A stretch of 64,000 nucleotides of DNA from contig CM055100.1 of the NCBI GenBank assembly GCA_029204225.1, positions 57,794,345-57,858,344 of the forward strand, read 5' to 3'. The notes under the pieces were generated by a model. It saw only the letters and a program-made list of their open reading frames with translations. It was not told the origin of the DNA and made no database searches. This DNA is from Diphasiastrum complanatum (Eukaryota; Streptophyta; Lycopodiopsida; Lycopodiales; Lycopodiaceae). The translations under genes were made by a program, and so were the position numbers. Positions 48,001 through 60,138 of this stretch are shown one piece after another. How positions within the stretch are numbered: position 1 is the stretch's first letter; every line of letters begins with the position of its first letter.

Positions 48001-48530
48001 TCCCTAATGTTAGGGTTTTGACAAGGATTTATTTAAGAATCATTTAGTTGATTTTGCTTTATGGATGTAGTATCTTTTTCTTAAGTCATTTTTTTTCAAA
48101 AAGGAAAAAATTTTGTTGTTGTTGAAGGAATACAGATATTAAGATATAAAGAATTGCTCATCCCATTCTTGTTCATGCTTCGTAGAATTCGCATGAGAAT
48201 CGATAACGAGAAGTCAAACTTGAATGTTTGTAGATGAGGCTTCTTGAAAGGCTGCCATTGTTGTTTTTCGTAAAGAATGCACATGCTTATTATTGGAAAA
48301 AGAGGGTGTGTGAGTGTGAGGAACAAAAATAGCTTGAAAAGAAAACGAACACAAAAAAAAATGAATTCAAAACTCGAACGAGAAACAAACTCGAACAGAA
48401 GGTGTTTGTGTGCAATGGAATGAGCTATATGACTCTTTCCCTAAGCATGACTATGCCTATCAGAAATGAACAAAAAGTGATAGAAATCATGGTCGTTCTG
48501 ATTACATAGCCAAACATTAATAAAACACCA
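48001..48530. other. No recognisable gene
   Basis: No coding motif is seen. The stretch lies between two Copia LTRs and may be LTR or older flank. Confidence 0.3.
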
Positions 48531-49463
48531 GAAAAATAATTTGTCGCGAACAACTAGACAAATTATTTGTCGCGAATGATTCGCGAAGAGCTAGACTAAG
48601 CTCAACTGATAATCAGTCGCGAATGATTCGTGAAAGACAAGACTAAATATTAGTCGTCAACAGCTAGACTAATAATAACTCGCTAAAAACAGTTTACCAG
48701 ATTGAGCAACAAGAAAGTCAGACAGAATGAAAAATTAGCATAGCAAGATTGACACAAAATCTGAATCCAGAACAAAAGAGTTGTTATCAGATTAAGTATA
48801 GCAAAATATACACGTCAATAGCACAAGACAGTAGCGGGCGAAACCGCGTGCTCTACAAAGCTAATTCAATCTATAAATGAATGAACTTGTTACTGACAAT
48901 AAAGAACGAATGCGCAAGACATCTACTTCATCTATCTCTGATAAGCTTCTGATGCTATATTTTACACACACTTGTTTTTGGTTTCTCTCAATCAACTGAA
49001 TACGCAAGTGGTATTCAATATATATACACAATGTTACAGGTGTGCAGATGAAGAAAGTACAAAGTGGATGTGCTGTCTGTAGGAGATCATGGGTGGCTGT
49101 AGTCGTTGTCAAATCTCTTAGCACAGTTGTATGGGATGAGCGTGAAAAGGTCATGACGTCAGCCTTCGTTGACGTGAACATTGGTGAAGATGCAAAAAAC
49201 TGACGAAATGTCTTAGAATTTGATTTACAGGGTGCCTTCACTTTTCCTAGGGCACCTTTGGCATTTCTGTAAGGCAATGTCGCCTTTTTTGCCTGTCACA
49301 AAACACGTGTAAAAACATAGTGTCGTGTTTCTTTTGCCTTTATTTCGCCTGTGAGAATTTACATGTAAATATGCAAATTGTGCGATAACGTGAGTAAAAA
49401 TACAGCATGAATGGAGGCAATTTAAAATAGGATCTAAGAAGAGTAGAGGAAATAAATCCAACA
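48531..49463 (-). mobile_element. Copia 3' LTR
   Basis: TGTTGGATTTATTTCC starts at 49,463 directly after the polypurine tract. A TATATATATTG stretch near 49,025 could be its promoter. The far part (48,531-48,680) holds a cluster of TCGCGAA words. The outer limit is uncertain; the LTR could end nearer 48,860. Confidence 0.55.
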
Positions 49464-49474
49464 GCCCCCCTTAA
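49464..49474 (-). other. Copia polypurine tract
   Basis: The minus strand reads TTAAGGGGGGC just before the LTR start. Polypurine tracts prime plus-strand synthesis in LTR elements. Confidence 0.75.
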
Positions 49475-51395
49475 TCTGGATCCGTGAATGCCTTAATCTT
49501 CAGACTAAGCTTTGTACAAAATTTGTTGTGTGCATTAACACTTAATGCCTTCGTGAATATATCTGCAACGATGTCCTGCGTTCTGCAGTACGTTAAGCTC
49601 ACCTCCTTGTTGAGAACCTTGTCACTGATGTAGTGATATCCGATTTCAATGTGCTTACTCCTAGAGTGAGATCTAGGGTTGGCCGATAAGGCAATAGCAC
49701 TCTGATTATCATAGAATAAAATTGTAGGGCTGTTTTGATATAAATTAATGTCTGACAGTAAATTTCTCAACCAAAACGCTTCATTGATAGATTGAGAAGT
49801 AGCAATGTATTCTACTTCTGTAGAAGAAAGTGCGATAGAGGTTTGCTTACGACTATTCCATGTGATAGAGGTCTGCTTACAATTGTTCCATGAGATAGGA
49901 CCGTCATTGAAGAAGAATGTAAATCCAACTGTGGACTTACAATTGTCTACATCTCCTCCTTAGCTTGCATCAGAATATCCACTGAGCTTATGAAGATTGT
50001 TGTTGCTGGCATCTCCATAGTAAATGCATTGGTCCATGGTAGCTCGAATATACCTCATGACTCTTATGAGAGCCTTTCAATGGGTAATGCCAGGATTAGC
50101 CATATATTGGTTGAGTGAGCTTACTACAAAAGAGATATCTGGTCTTGTACAAACCATTCCATATATGAGAGATCCAAGTATCGAACGATAAGAATACTCT
50201 CTCATCTACTCCTCTTCCTGCTTGGTCTGGGGACATTGGTCCTTTGACAAATGCAGGCCTGGATCCATCGATGAGTGAGCTAATTTACAATTCATTAGAT
50301 TGTATCTATTAAGAACATTGTTAAGATACCTTTGTTGAGTGATATAAATCAGTCATCTCGCTATGTCTCTATGGATCTGAATGCCCAAATAGAAGTGAGC
50401 TTCGCCTAGATCAGTCATGTCGAACTCTGAAAACATCATCTGCTTAGAATCCTTGACCAAATTGGTATTGTTGCTGAAGAGCAATGTATCATCCATGTAT
50501 AAGGTGATGATAATGAAGGATTGTTGCACTGACTTGGAATAAATGTTGCAATCAGCAATGCTTGGTTTGAATCCTTATTCGATGAGGAATGTGTTAATCC
50601 TCTGAAACCAAGCTCTGGCAGACTGTTTCAAGCCGTAAAGTGCTTTGTGGACTTTAAGACATGATTCTTCATACCTTCCATAACGCATCCTTCGGGCTGG
50701 ATCATGTAGATGTCTTCTTGTATAACTCCATTCAGATAGGCTGTTTGTACATCAAGTTGATGCACTTTGAGATCGACAACTGTAGCATAAGACATGAGCA
50801 TTCGGATCGACGAATGTTTGACTACTGGACTGAAAGTCTCACTATAGTCGATGTTGGGGATCTGAGTGAATCCTCGTGCTACCAGTCTTGCCTTCCTTTG
50901 ATCAATTGCTCCATTGGCATTGTATTTGATCTTGAAGATCCATTTGCAATCAATAATATTGTAGCCAATAGGAGCTTCGACTAGTGACCACGTCTGGTTC
51001 TTGATCAGAGAGGAATACTCTCTATCCATAGCTTCTCTCCAGAGATCAGAGTCTGGTTGGCTGAGTGCCTCTTCGACTGTCAGTTCCTGTATCAAGAGAC
51101 ATGTAGACTCAGGAGTATAACTTGTGGACTGTGTGCGCATTTGGCTTGATCTTCTGAAATGATTCGACTAATGAACCACTCCCGAGACTTGTTGCTGGGT
51201 AGCAGCAACGTCTTCATCTGATTCGTTTTTAAAAAGTGGGTCGACAATAGGCATGCTTGAGCCAGAAGCTCGGACAGTCGTGTCAATGGCAGGTGATGAG
51301 GGTTCTCTAGAAGCAATATCCTTGCCTTTGATGTCGACGAGCTAATCCTCAATAAAGACTGTATCCCGGCTATACAAGATTTGCTGGGTCTTGGG
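49471..51395 (-). mobile_element. Copia RT and RNase H (3' half of pol)
   Basis: Starting at 51,395 the minus strand reads PKTQQILYSRDTVFIED, then the linker, LTVEEALSQPDSDLWREAM and RT (NIIDCKWIFKIKYNANGAI, LVARGFTQIPNIDYSETFSP, VVDLKVHQLDVQTAYLNGVI), then decayed RT to SLIYGMVCTRPDISFVV. RNase H follows (ALSSTEVEYIATSQS, DNQSAIALSANPRSHSRSKH) and ends at KAFTDPD. A roughly 30-bp duplication (WNSRKQTSI repeated) lies near 49,850. Frameshifts affect the RT thumb. The upstream half of pol lies at 53.8-55.8 kb beyond a Gypsy insertion. Confidence 0.85.
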
Positions 51396-52212
51396 GGTAT
51401 TCCCAACAAAGTGTAAAAAAATAAAATCGTCCAATAAAATGTGTTGCGAGGGCATGGCATCCTGCATGCATAAGCCCATGGCCCAATGAGCACGCAAGCC
51501 AAAGTGTAAATAAAATAAAATAGACTTGGGCCTTTGTAAATAAAATAAAACTTGAGGCCCAAAGTCAATTTTAAACTTAGAGTTTACTTTTTAGAGTTGG
51601 GTCCAATTTTGGACTCACATGAATCTTGTGATTTCCAATGTACTTTTTGTGGACCCTTGGATCAAGTTGGTTCCAAGATGAATGGATACTATCAATGTGA
51701 ATATTAGCCAATAGGATTGAGGGGCAAGGGCCTTCCCCATTTTATAAAAAGACACCATTTGTACACTATTTGCATGCTTAATAGAGAGGAGGAGACTCTA
51801 CTATTTTGAGAGCTCAAGCATCCTCATTTGCTAATCAATTTTGCTTATGCTATTGTTGTGTTTGCTTGTTATTTCCATCTCTTCCATGCTTTTTGTTTGT
51901 GATTAGTTAAGGTTTCTCCATAAGCAATGACATTGAGCATTTGAGCTAACCTCCATCTCATCTCTCTCTCTTCCTCTCTTCTCTTCTCTCTTCCTCTTCT
52001 TGTCTATCCTTTCCCTTCACCCAAAAGCATGATGAATGTTAGTGTAGAGGAGTAGAGTTAAAGGAGGGTAGTGTTAGTGGTGAATAGAGTTAAGGGAGAA
52101 AGTAGGAAACTAACTAGAAATAGCATCTATGCATAGTTAGGTACCTGTCCAGTGATCTAACCCTTGTTGACAGGCGGGAGGGCTATACTACGCGAGATCT
52201 TCGACCCTATAG
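51395..52212 (+). mobile_element. Gypsy LTR 1
   Basis: It starts around TTGGGGGTATTCCCAA and ends at the primer site at 52,213. It shares spaced blocks with the LTR at 56,362-57,132: GGCATCCTG, ATAAGCCCA, CCAATGAGCAC, TTAAA-rich blocks, then ACTCACATGAATC-TGTGA, and a CT-rich 3' part. The two are clearly one family but diverged. Confidence 0.7.
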
Positions 52213-52230
52213 TGGTGTCGCTGCCGGAGA
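52213..52230 (+). other. tRNA-Asp-type primer binding site, decayed
   Basis: TGGTGTCGCTGCCGGAGA aligns base by base with the site at 57,134 (TGGCGCCGTTGCCGGGGA) with four differences, all transitions. Confidence 0.7.
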
Positions 52231-53070
52231 TAGGTTTCCACTAACTAGTTTAGCTGCATTTTAGCTATTTTCTTGCTTTTTAGAATAGTTTTAGGTAGAT
52301 TTTTGGGTGTTTAGAGTTAGTTTTCTGTAATTTTTGTGTTTGTACTGTTCACAGCTAGCCGAGGAGGTGTGAGAGGGTAGAGGAGGCCCTGAGCAGCCTC
52401 TAACGGCTTTAAACTCAAACCAACCAGCCAAAAAATCCAAAAAAACACACCAATCTGTATTTTTGGAGGGAAAGAGAGCCTAAAATCTCATCAAATTTTT
52501 ATATCTCTAGAACCAGTGTGAATTAACCCTTGCATGACTAGTAGTAGCTCCAGGGCTCGCAGAACCTCTCAATCGATTCAGAATATCGATTTACATCAGT
52601 GATGAAGCCTACGAGAGTTAGTTTTGAGATTTGGTGAAGATCAAGCCCAAAAATGGTTTTGAACTCTCGTAGACAGTGAAATTTTCACTTCTTGCAAGAG
52701 TTAACTCTCGTAGAGAATTATATAGTGAGATCTGACCCATATTCAGCTACTGTGAGCCTTGCGAGAGTTACTTCCCAAGGATCTGAGAAATATCATGTTT
52801 TTTACTGCAAAAACAGTTAAAGAACCCTCGCACAGCCAACCCTCGCACAAGAGAACTCTCACAGACCAGATCAATGGAAAGATCTATATCAGATCCAGCT
52901 ACTGTCAAAATCTCAGGTCAATCAGTGCAAGGAGTACAAAGTTATCAAGGAAAAACCATTGCAAAAGGTCTAAAAATCACTTCTAGCCAATCAGATCGAT
53001 CAGATCCTTGAGATCTAGACTGCATCCTACTGTATAAGCAAGATCCAATCACTTTGGAACCCATCATCGG
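52231..53070 (+). mobile_element. Gypsy 1 untranslated leader
   Basis: The leader has repeated words of the type ACTCTCGTAG / GAGAGTTA and resembles the leader of the second Gypsy copy (57.2-59.3 kb), including the start CCAAAAAACC-like and AACCAGTGTGAATTAACC blocks. It lacks the long tandem array found there. Confidence 0.6.
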
Positions 53071-53770
53071 ATGAATCTAAGATCGGGACGATCAATAGCA
53101 CGAAGGATAGCAAATCAAGCACCACACCTTCCCAGATTAGCAGTTGTGCAACAAGAGGCAGATTCGGAACCAGCACCAATGGATCCAATGGGCCAACCCG
53201 TACTTGTTGCTCCCTTGCAAGCAGTCTGGAGAGCACCACGGATGGAAATACCAAAATACAACGGATCATCAAATCCCATCCGATTCCTCTAGATCTACGA
53301 GCAAGCTTGTGAAATCTATGGCGAACGGAAACCTACGGAGAAGCTGATGATGTTCCCCATGTCCTTATTGGCAGTGGCTTAGGATTGGTTTTTCAGCCTG
53401 TCAGAGGAAGAAAAATCTACCTGGGAAGCGGTTAAAGCGGCTCTCATTACGCGCTTTAAACCAAGAAAGTTCTTGGAAGACCCATTCCTCCTGTTGAGCA
53501 AAGTCAAGATGGGAAAACGAGAAAGGGTCATGGACTATATTGAGCGGGTCAAACACTTACGATTTGAGTGTAGTGCAGCCCTAACTCCCGATCACGTGGT
53601 GATCATGTGGTTCCTAGCCAGACTATCATAAAGCATCAAAAATGACGGGAGCAGTATGATACTCTGCAAGAAGCTATGGAACATGCCATCAAGGAAGAGG
53701 ATGAGGGATCTGACGACGAATATCCATCCACCCACATCCCTACTCCCTCATTAGCATCATCATCATCAAC
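53071..53770 (+). mobile_element. Gypsy 1 gag, truncated
   Basis: From ATG at 53,071 the frame reads MNLRSGRSIARR, RMEIPKYNGSSNPIRFL, a stop, IYEQACEIYGE, then WEAVKAALITRFKPRKF, KMGKRERVMDYIERVKHLRF and MWFLARLS. This is a Retrotrans_gag-type capsid. The sequence after an acidic/Ser-rich tail meets Copia integrase at about 53,770. There is no zinc knuckle, protease or pol, so the copy stops after gag. Confidence 0.8.
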
Positions 53771-53774
53771 CGCA

Positions 53775-55813
53775 TCTTCGGAATGTGCTTGTATGCTACA
53801 CATCCAAACATGCGTACATATAACAGATCAAGCTTTCTGCCTGTCCACATTTCGTATGGTGTTTTGTTCTCCAGCGCTATCATTGTAGATCTGTTCTGCA
53901 AGTGTACAGTTGCAACTATTGCCTCGGCTCAAAATTGACCTGGCAATTGAGCCTGTGCCATCATGCATCTGGCTCTTTGGACTAGCGTTCTATTTTTTTC
54001 TTTATGCCACACCATTGTATTCTGGTGTGTATGCAAGAGTGAACTGGTGTTCGATCCCCTATTCTTTGCGGAATCTTGAGAATTCTATGCTTTTGTATTC
54101 ACCTCCATTGTCAGATCTAAAGATCTATATTTTTCTTGAGGTGTGTTGCTCTGCAAATACCACGAACTTCTTGAAATAATCAAATACTTCTGATTTCTTC
54201 TTCAAGTAGTAGATCGTGGCCATCCGGTTGTAATCATCTATGAACGTTAGAAAATATCTCGAACCTAAGAGCGAATATGTTTTCATCGGTCCACACACAT
54301 CAGAGTGGACAAGCTCAAGAACTTCTTTGGCTCTTCTTCCCTTGTGTGTGAATGGATTCCGATGTTGCTTGCCTTTCTGACAAGCTTCATAGAACTCAGC
54401 CTCGGGCCTTGAAATCTTGAGACCTGTGACAATGTCCTTTCTGCTCATGTCATACAGGCTCCGCATGTTCAGAGGATACATTCTTCTATGCCAGAGTTGA
54501 TCTTCATTTTCTGAAGCATTTAATATGCTTTCAGAGTTGCTGATTATTTTGGCCTGGTAGAGATTTCCTTCTCTACATCCGACTGTCAGCAACTTGTTTG
54601 TCATCTTCTCGATCATACGGCAAGTGTTGTTGTCAAAAAAAACTCGAATGCCTAGATCTGTCATCTTGGAGACAGGTAGCAGATCCTTTCTGAGTGTGGG
54701 CCCATAAAGTGCTCCTGAAAGCTCTGCTTGGCCTGACAGTGTTCGTAGTTGTAGGGAGCCGATGTCTTTGACATTGTGTCTGCTTCCATCGTCTAGAGTC
54801 ATTGCTCAGTCGTTTTCGAGTTCGCGAAAGTTGATCAAGATCTTCTTGTTGCAGGTTATGTGAGATGTTGCTCCTGAATCGATGACTACATCGTAGTCGT
54901 GTTCAAAGTAGCTTGTCGAAGCTTTGTCGAGTATCGTGAAAGCTTTGTCACCTCTTTTAGCATCTTTTGATGACTCTGCAACATTTGTCTTTTCAGCTTT
55001 GTTTTTTCTTTTTGGGTTGAATCTGCAGTCGTATGCAGAATGCCCTTTCTTCTTGTAGTGCATGCAAGGTATTGCTGGATTGAACCAGCATTTGTTGGCC
55101 GTATGGCCTGGTTTGTGGCAGTCATTGTAGGAAGAAGATTGTTGATTTGAGGACTTCTTCTTCTCGAATCTTGGCTTGTTTTTGTTCTTCTTCTTTTCTT
55201 TCGTGAAAAGAGCCTTCTCTTGATCACTACTTCCCTCTCCTTCGTCTCTCATCAATCTCTCATCAGCGACAAGACTGACTGCTTTGTCGAATATCATATC
55301 TGGTAGACTCAGTATGAGCATTCTCAACGGCTGATAGGATGTCGGTAGAGATTTTATGAAGTACATCAGCTGCTGTGGTGCTGGGACCTGGTGCTCCTGT
55401 CCTGATGCAGCGAGTTGTGCGAAGATCATTCTTATCTTCTCAACGTGCTGATCCAACTGGTTGTCATCCCACCATATTGATTGCAACTGATTGTGAAGGT
55501 GCATGATTGAAGCTGCAGTCTTCACTTCATACTTCTGCTGCAATCTTTCCCATGCTGCATGGCTGCTTTCGTAGTCTTCAATCTACATGAGTAGATCTTC
55601 ATTTATGGACAAAACGATGATTGTCATTGCGCGCTCATCCTTTCTGATCCATTCAGCTCTCCTCCGGTCTCCCTCTGGAGGCTGCACCTCTGAGAGCTCG
55701 GTCACCGACCAGATGTCTTTGCCCTTTAGGAGTGTTTTGATTTTGAATTTTCAGATTCTGTAATTTTCACCATCAAGACTGATTGCTACTCTGGTCTAGA
55801 TTGTTGTAGCCAT
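53775..55813 (-). mobile_element. Copia gag, protease and integrase (5' half)
   Basis: From ATG at 55,813 the frame reads MATTI and VAISLDGENYRI, with stops, then intact gag from 55,543 (HNQLQSIWWDDNQLDQHV, LPTSYQPLRMLILSLPD). Two zinc knuckles follow, each missing one Cys: YNDCHKPGHTANKC and CMHYKKKGHSAYDC. Protease has VIDSGATSHI. After one stop comes the second frame, with LWHRRMYPLNMRSL, HSDVCGPMKTY and TFIDDYNRMATIYYL, and then decayed integrase to MFGCVAYKHIPK at 53,775. About 100 bases of pol are missing compared with the continuation at 51,395, so the Gypsy copy sits in a small deletion. Confidence 0.85.
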
Positions 55814-55866
55814 ATTGTGTTGTCTGGAGGAATTACTACTGGGATATCAATAGTGATGACCTGTAC

Positions 55867-55878
55867 GCTCTGATACCA
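55867..55878 (-). other. tRNA-iMet primer binding site
   Basis: TGGTATCAGAGC on the minus strand, directly after an LTR end CTACA, is the standard Copia primer site and marks the 5' end of the internal region. Confidence 0.85.
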
Positions 55879-56323
55879 TGTAGCGAAAGCATTTTCGTTT
55901 CGTGTTTGTCTTCTCTCTTCTGATTCGCGAACAATTTTCTGTCTTTGAATTTTCTTTTTGTGCGGAAGCTCTTACAGGATCCCAGACACTCGACTATACA
56001 TCACAGAATATATTTTATTCTAGCAATCAAGAGAGACAACACAAGGCCAAGAGATACACGAAATAGAGCGAATATATTGTCAGTTTGGTTTTAGAGCAAG
56101 ATCGTCAGTGTCTCGCTCGTTGGCGGAGTGACTCTCTGCTCTTTTGTTGTGTCCTGCTCGTTGGCAGACTTTCATGCACAACTATGGTATTTTTTGCTTT
56201 CTTACTCTATTTGCTACGTCTCTCTCTGTTTCTTTTAGATCTCTATCAAATTCTCATCACTTTTTTCTCTTTTCGCTATGATCCAGAGAGGATCGTTTAT
56301 ACCTCCACTGTGTGGAGTTTACA
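55879..56323 (-). mobile_element. Copia 5' LTR
   Basis: It ends CTACA next to the primer site and may start TGTAAACTCC at 56,323, giving 445 bp. That start does not resemble the TGTTGGATTT start of the LTR at 49,463. Either the boundary is wrong or the two halves of this Copia come from different families. Confidence 0.5.
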
Positions 56324-56361
56324 AGATAGCTAAACGTAGAATCACAAGACTAGTTAACGCT

Positions 56362-57132
<771 letters not shown>

Positions 57133-57133
57133 A

Positions 57134-57151
57134 TGGCGCCGTTGCCGGGGA
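57134..57151 (+). other. tRNA-Asp primer binding site
   Basis: TGGCGCCGTTGCCGGGGA, the standard form for several plant Gypsy lineages, lies one base after the LTR end. Confidence 0.85.
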
Positions 57152-59659
57152 GCACCACACACTCGCTTTCCCGCATAGTTTTTCTCGCACTCTCTTCTTC
57201 TCTCTTTTCTCTCCCTCTCCTCTTCTCTCTCTTCTATTTTTTCACCAAAAAAAATCGGATTTTAGGGGTAGAATAGTGTGAATAGTGTTAGTTTTTGTCG
57301 TTTTTCGTGATTTTTTTGTTTGTTTGCATTGTAGGGAGAGATTGTGGGGTGGGAGGATTAGATCCAAGCACCTAATCCTTTCATTAATCCATAAAATCCA
57401 TAAAAATCAGAAAAAAAAAAAAAAAAAAAAAAAAGCTCAAAATCTATTTTTGGAGGGGAAAAGAAAACCAAAATCCCATCAGATTTTGATTTCTCAAAAA
57501 CCAGCAAGAACTAACCTTCGCATGACTGGCAGCAACTCCAGGGTACTATCCCAGACCTGCATAGAAGCTTGTAGAGGTTACTTCCCAATAGATTTTGAAA
57601 AAACAGAGAAAAACCTATAAAAATTCAAAAACCCCTTGTAAAAATCAAAAAAAAAATTCAAAACTCAAAACTAACCTTCGTAGAGCTCTTTGAAGTTCCA
57701 TCTCACTGAGACAAGGACACCGAGAAGTCTGCGAGAGTTAGATCCCAAAAAAACTGCCCTTGTGAAGGTTCCCAAGAGCAAAAACTGGCCTAGAACCTTC
57801 TCAAACAACATATTTTTGAGTTTCCTTGGGAAGTAACCTTCGCAAAGCTCTCTAAAGTTCCATCTCACTGAGACAAGGACACAGAGAAGTCTATGAGAGT
57901 TAGATCCCAAAAAAAGTGCCCCTGTGAAGGTTCCCAAGAGCAAAAACTGGCCTAGAACCTTCTCAGACAGCAGATTTTTTAGTTTCTCTGGGAAGTAACT
58001 CTCGCAACTTGGTAAGTAAGTGGATCTGACTCATATACAAGCACATACCAGCCTGCAGAGATTAGTTCCCAGAAAATCTCAAAATTTTGCAAAAATAACT
58101 ACAAAAAAATGCAATTTTTTCAAGATTTTTTGTGTTTCCTAGGGAAGTAACTCTTGCAGATTGGTGAGCAGCTGAATCTAACTAAGATACAAGTGCATAC
58201 CAGTCTGCGAGGGTTTGTTCCCAGAAAACCTTAAAATTTTGCAAAAAAACCCCCAAAAAATGCACTTTTTTCAAGATTTTTTGAGTTTTCTTGGAAAATA
58301 ACTCTTGCAGCTTGGTGAGCAGGTGAATCTGACTGAGATACAAGTGCATACCGGTCTGCAAGGTTTGTTCCCAGAAAATCTTAAACAAAAAAATACACTT
58401 TTTTCAATATTTTTTGAGTTTCCTTGCGAAGTAACTCTTGCAGCTTGGTGAGCAGCTGAATCTAACTGAGATCAAGTGCATACTAGTCTGCGAGGGGTTG
58501 TTCCCAGAAAATCTTAAAATTTTGCAAAAAAAACCACAAAAAATGCACTTTTTTCAAGATTTTTTGAGTTTCCTTGAGAAGTAACTCTTGCAGCTTGGTG
58601 AGCAGCTGAATCTAACTGAGATACAAGTGCATACTAGTCTGCAAGGGTTTGTTCCCAAAAAATCTTAAAATTTTGCAAAAACACCACAAAAAAATGCACG
58701 TTTTTCAAGATTTTTTGAGTTTCCTTGATAAGTAACTCTCACAGCTAGGTGAGCAGCTGAAGCTGACTGAGATACAAGTGCATACTAGTCTTCAAGGGTT
58801 TGTTCCCAGAAAATCTTAAAATTTTGCAAAAAAAACCACAAAAAATGCACTTTTTTCAAGATTTTTTGAGTTTCCTTGGGAAGTAACTCATGCAGCTTGG
58901 TGAGCAGCTGAATCTGACTGAGATACAAGTGCATACCAGTCTAAAAGGGTTTTTTCCAATAAAATCTTAAAATTTTGCAAAAAGACCCAAAAAAATGCAC
59001 TTTTTCCATGATTTTTTGATATCTGCTAAGAAGTAACCTTTGCAAAGAGTTTTTTAGATAGATCTAACCAAGATCTGGCTACTGTGAAATGTTTGTAAAG
59101 ATCCAATGGTTAGATTTAGAAATATCTAAGAAAAAGTGCCAAAAAGTGCCAAAAAACTGAGTTTTTTCAAGATCCTGACAAATCTGCCCATCAAGAACTC
59201 TTGCAGAACTCACATTGTCTAGAAATTGTCCATATACAGCTACTGTAGGAACTTTGAAGGTTAGATTCACTCAGATCTGAAGAAAACTCAACCAAAAAAA
59301 AAAAAACATGAAGAACCAAGAAAAGGGGCTAAAATCACACTATTAGCCAACTGAAACTGATCTGATCTTGTCAAATCTAGATTGTAGTCACAATATCCAT
59401 CAAGATCCAACATCCCTGGACTGAACCAAGTGAATGACACCAAGAAAAATCAGTTTCCACCACCATCCATACCAACCATCCATCACTCTTCTGTCCACAC
59501 TCTTCTGTCCATCTCCATATTCTCTTGACAATATAACTTTCATTGCGGTTATCTGTTAAATCCATTTTTGTTTCTGTTCACATCCATACGGATCCCTATT
59601 TTCTTGATTCCTTTCTCCTCTTCTTTTTCTTCTTCCACTTCAAAAAAAAAAAAAAAAGT
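57152..59659 (+). mobile_element. Gypsy 2 untranslated leader with tandem repeats
   Basis: This 2.5-kb leader contains a 24-base A run (57,411-57,434), two copies of a roughly 172-bp unit (57,660-58,000) and a tandem array described separately. No coding is seen. It corresponds to the shorter leader of Gypsy 1. Confidence 0.65.
57990..59035 (+). repeat. ~150-bp tandem repeat array, six to seven copies
   Basis: GGTGAGCAGCTGAATCT and variants recur near 58,163, 58,313, 58,448, 58,596, 58,747 and 58,899, spaced about 135-152 bp. Each unit also carries TTCAAGATTTTTTGAGTTTC, AAGTAACTCTTGCAG, ACAAGTGCATAC, TTGTTCCCAGAAAATC and AAAATTTTGCAAAAA. The array is confined to the element leader. Confidence 0.85.
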
Positions 59660-60078
59660 TGGAACACCAGAGTCATTGAGCAAATCTTGAAGCAATTCAC
59701 CAACCAACTACTTTGCGACATTCTAGTGCTGAACTATGGAGACCACCCTTGTAGGATTATCGAAATTTAAAAAGTTCCCTGTTGAAACAATTCGAGACTA
59801 CACCTATCGGAGCTATCATCTAGTGAAGGATTGTAATCCACCGATTCTTGAATAGATCGTCATGGCAAATTACTATGATGGACTGCCCAAAAGGATCAGA
59901 TCTGGTATGGCAGAATTAGCATCCTACGCGTCACCTATACAACTCTATAAGGATGCTGCCAAGATGGAAATCTCACTCGAGAAGAAGGATTTTCCCTATT
60001 TAGATGGGGAATCAGAGGAACGAAGGTCGACAACGAGCAATGATCCAACAAGAATGGAGATTGAATTCAAGGTTCATG
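59660..60078 (+). mobile_element. Gypsy 2 gag fragment
   Basis: Frames read VIEQILKQFTNQLLCDILV, then after a shift ETIRDYTYRSYHLVKDCNPP, ANYYDGLPKRIRSGMAELAS and PIQLYKDAAKMEISLEKKD. The YDGLP-x-x-IR segment and the following region belong to the C-terminal half of a Gypsy gag. It ends at about 60,078, before any zinc knuckle or pol. Confidence 0.7.
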
Positions 60079-60138
60079 GCCCATTTTTGTTAGCTATTTT
60101 TTGTCCCCAGAATGAGTTTTCTTGCCAGAATGAGTTTT

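Noticed and set aside
57671-58388. Minus-strand frames with repeated VLVSVRWNF
   Set aside because: Produced by the tandem repeats of the Gypsy leader; no domain.
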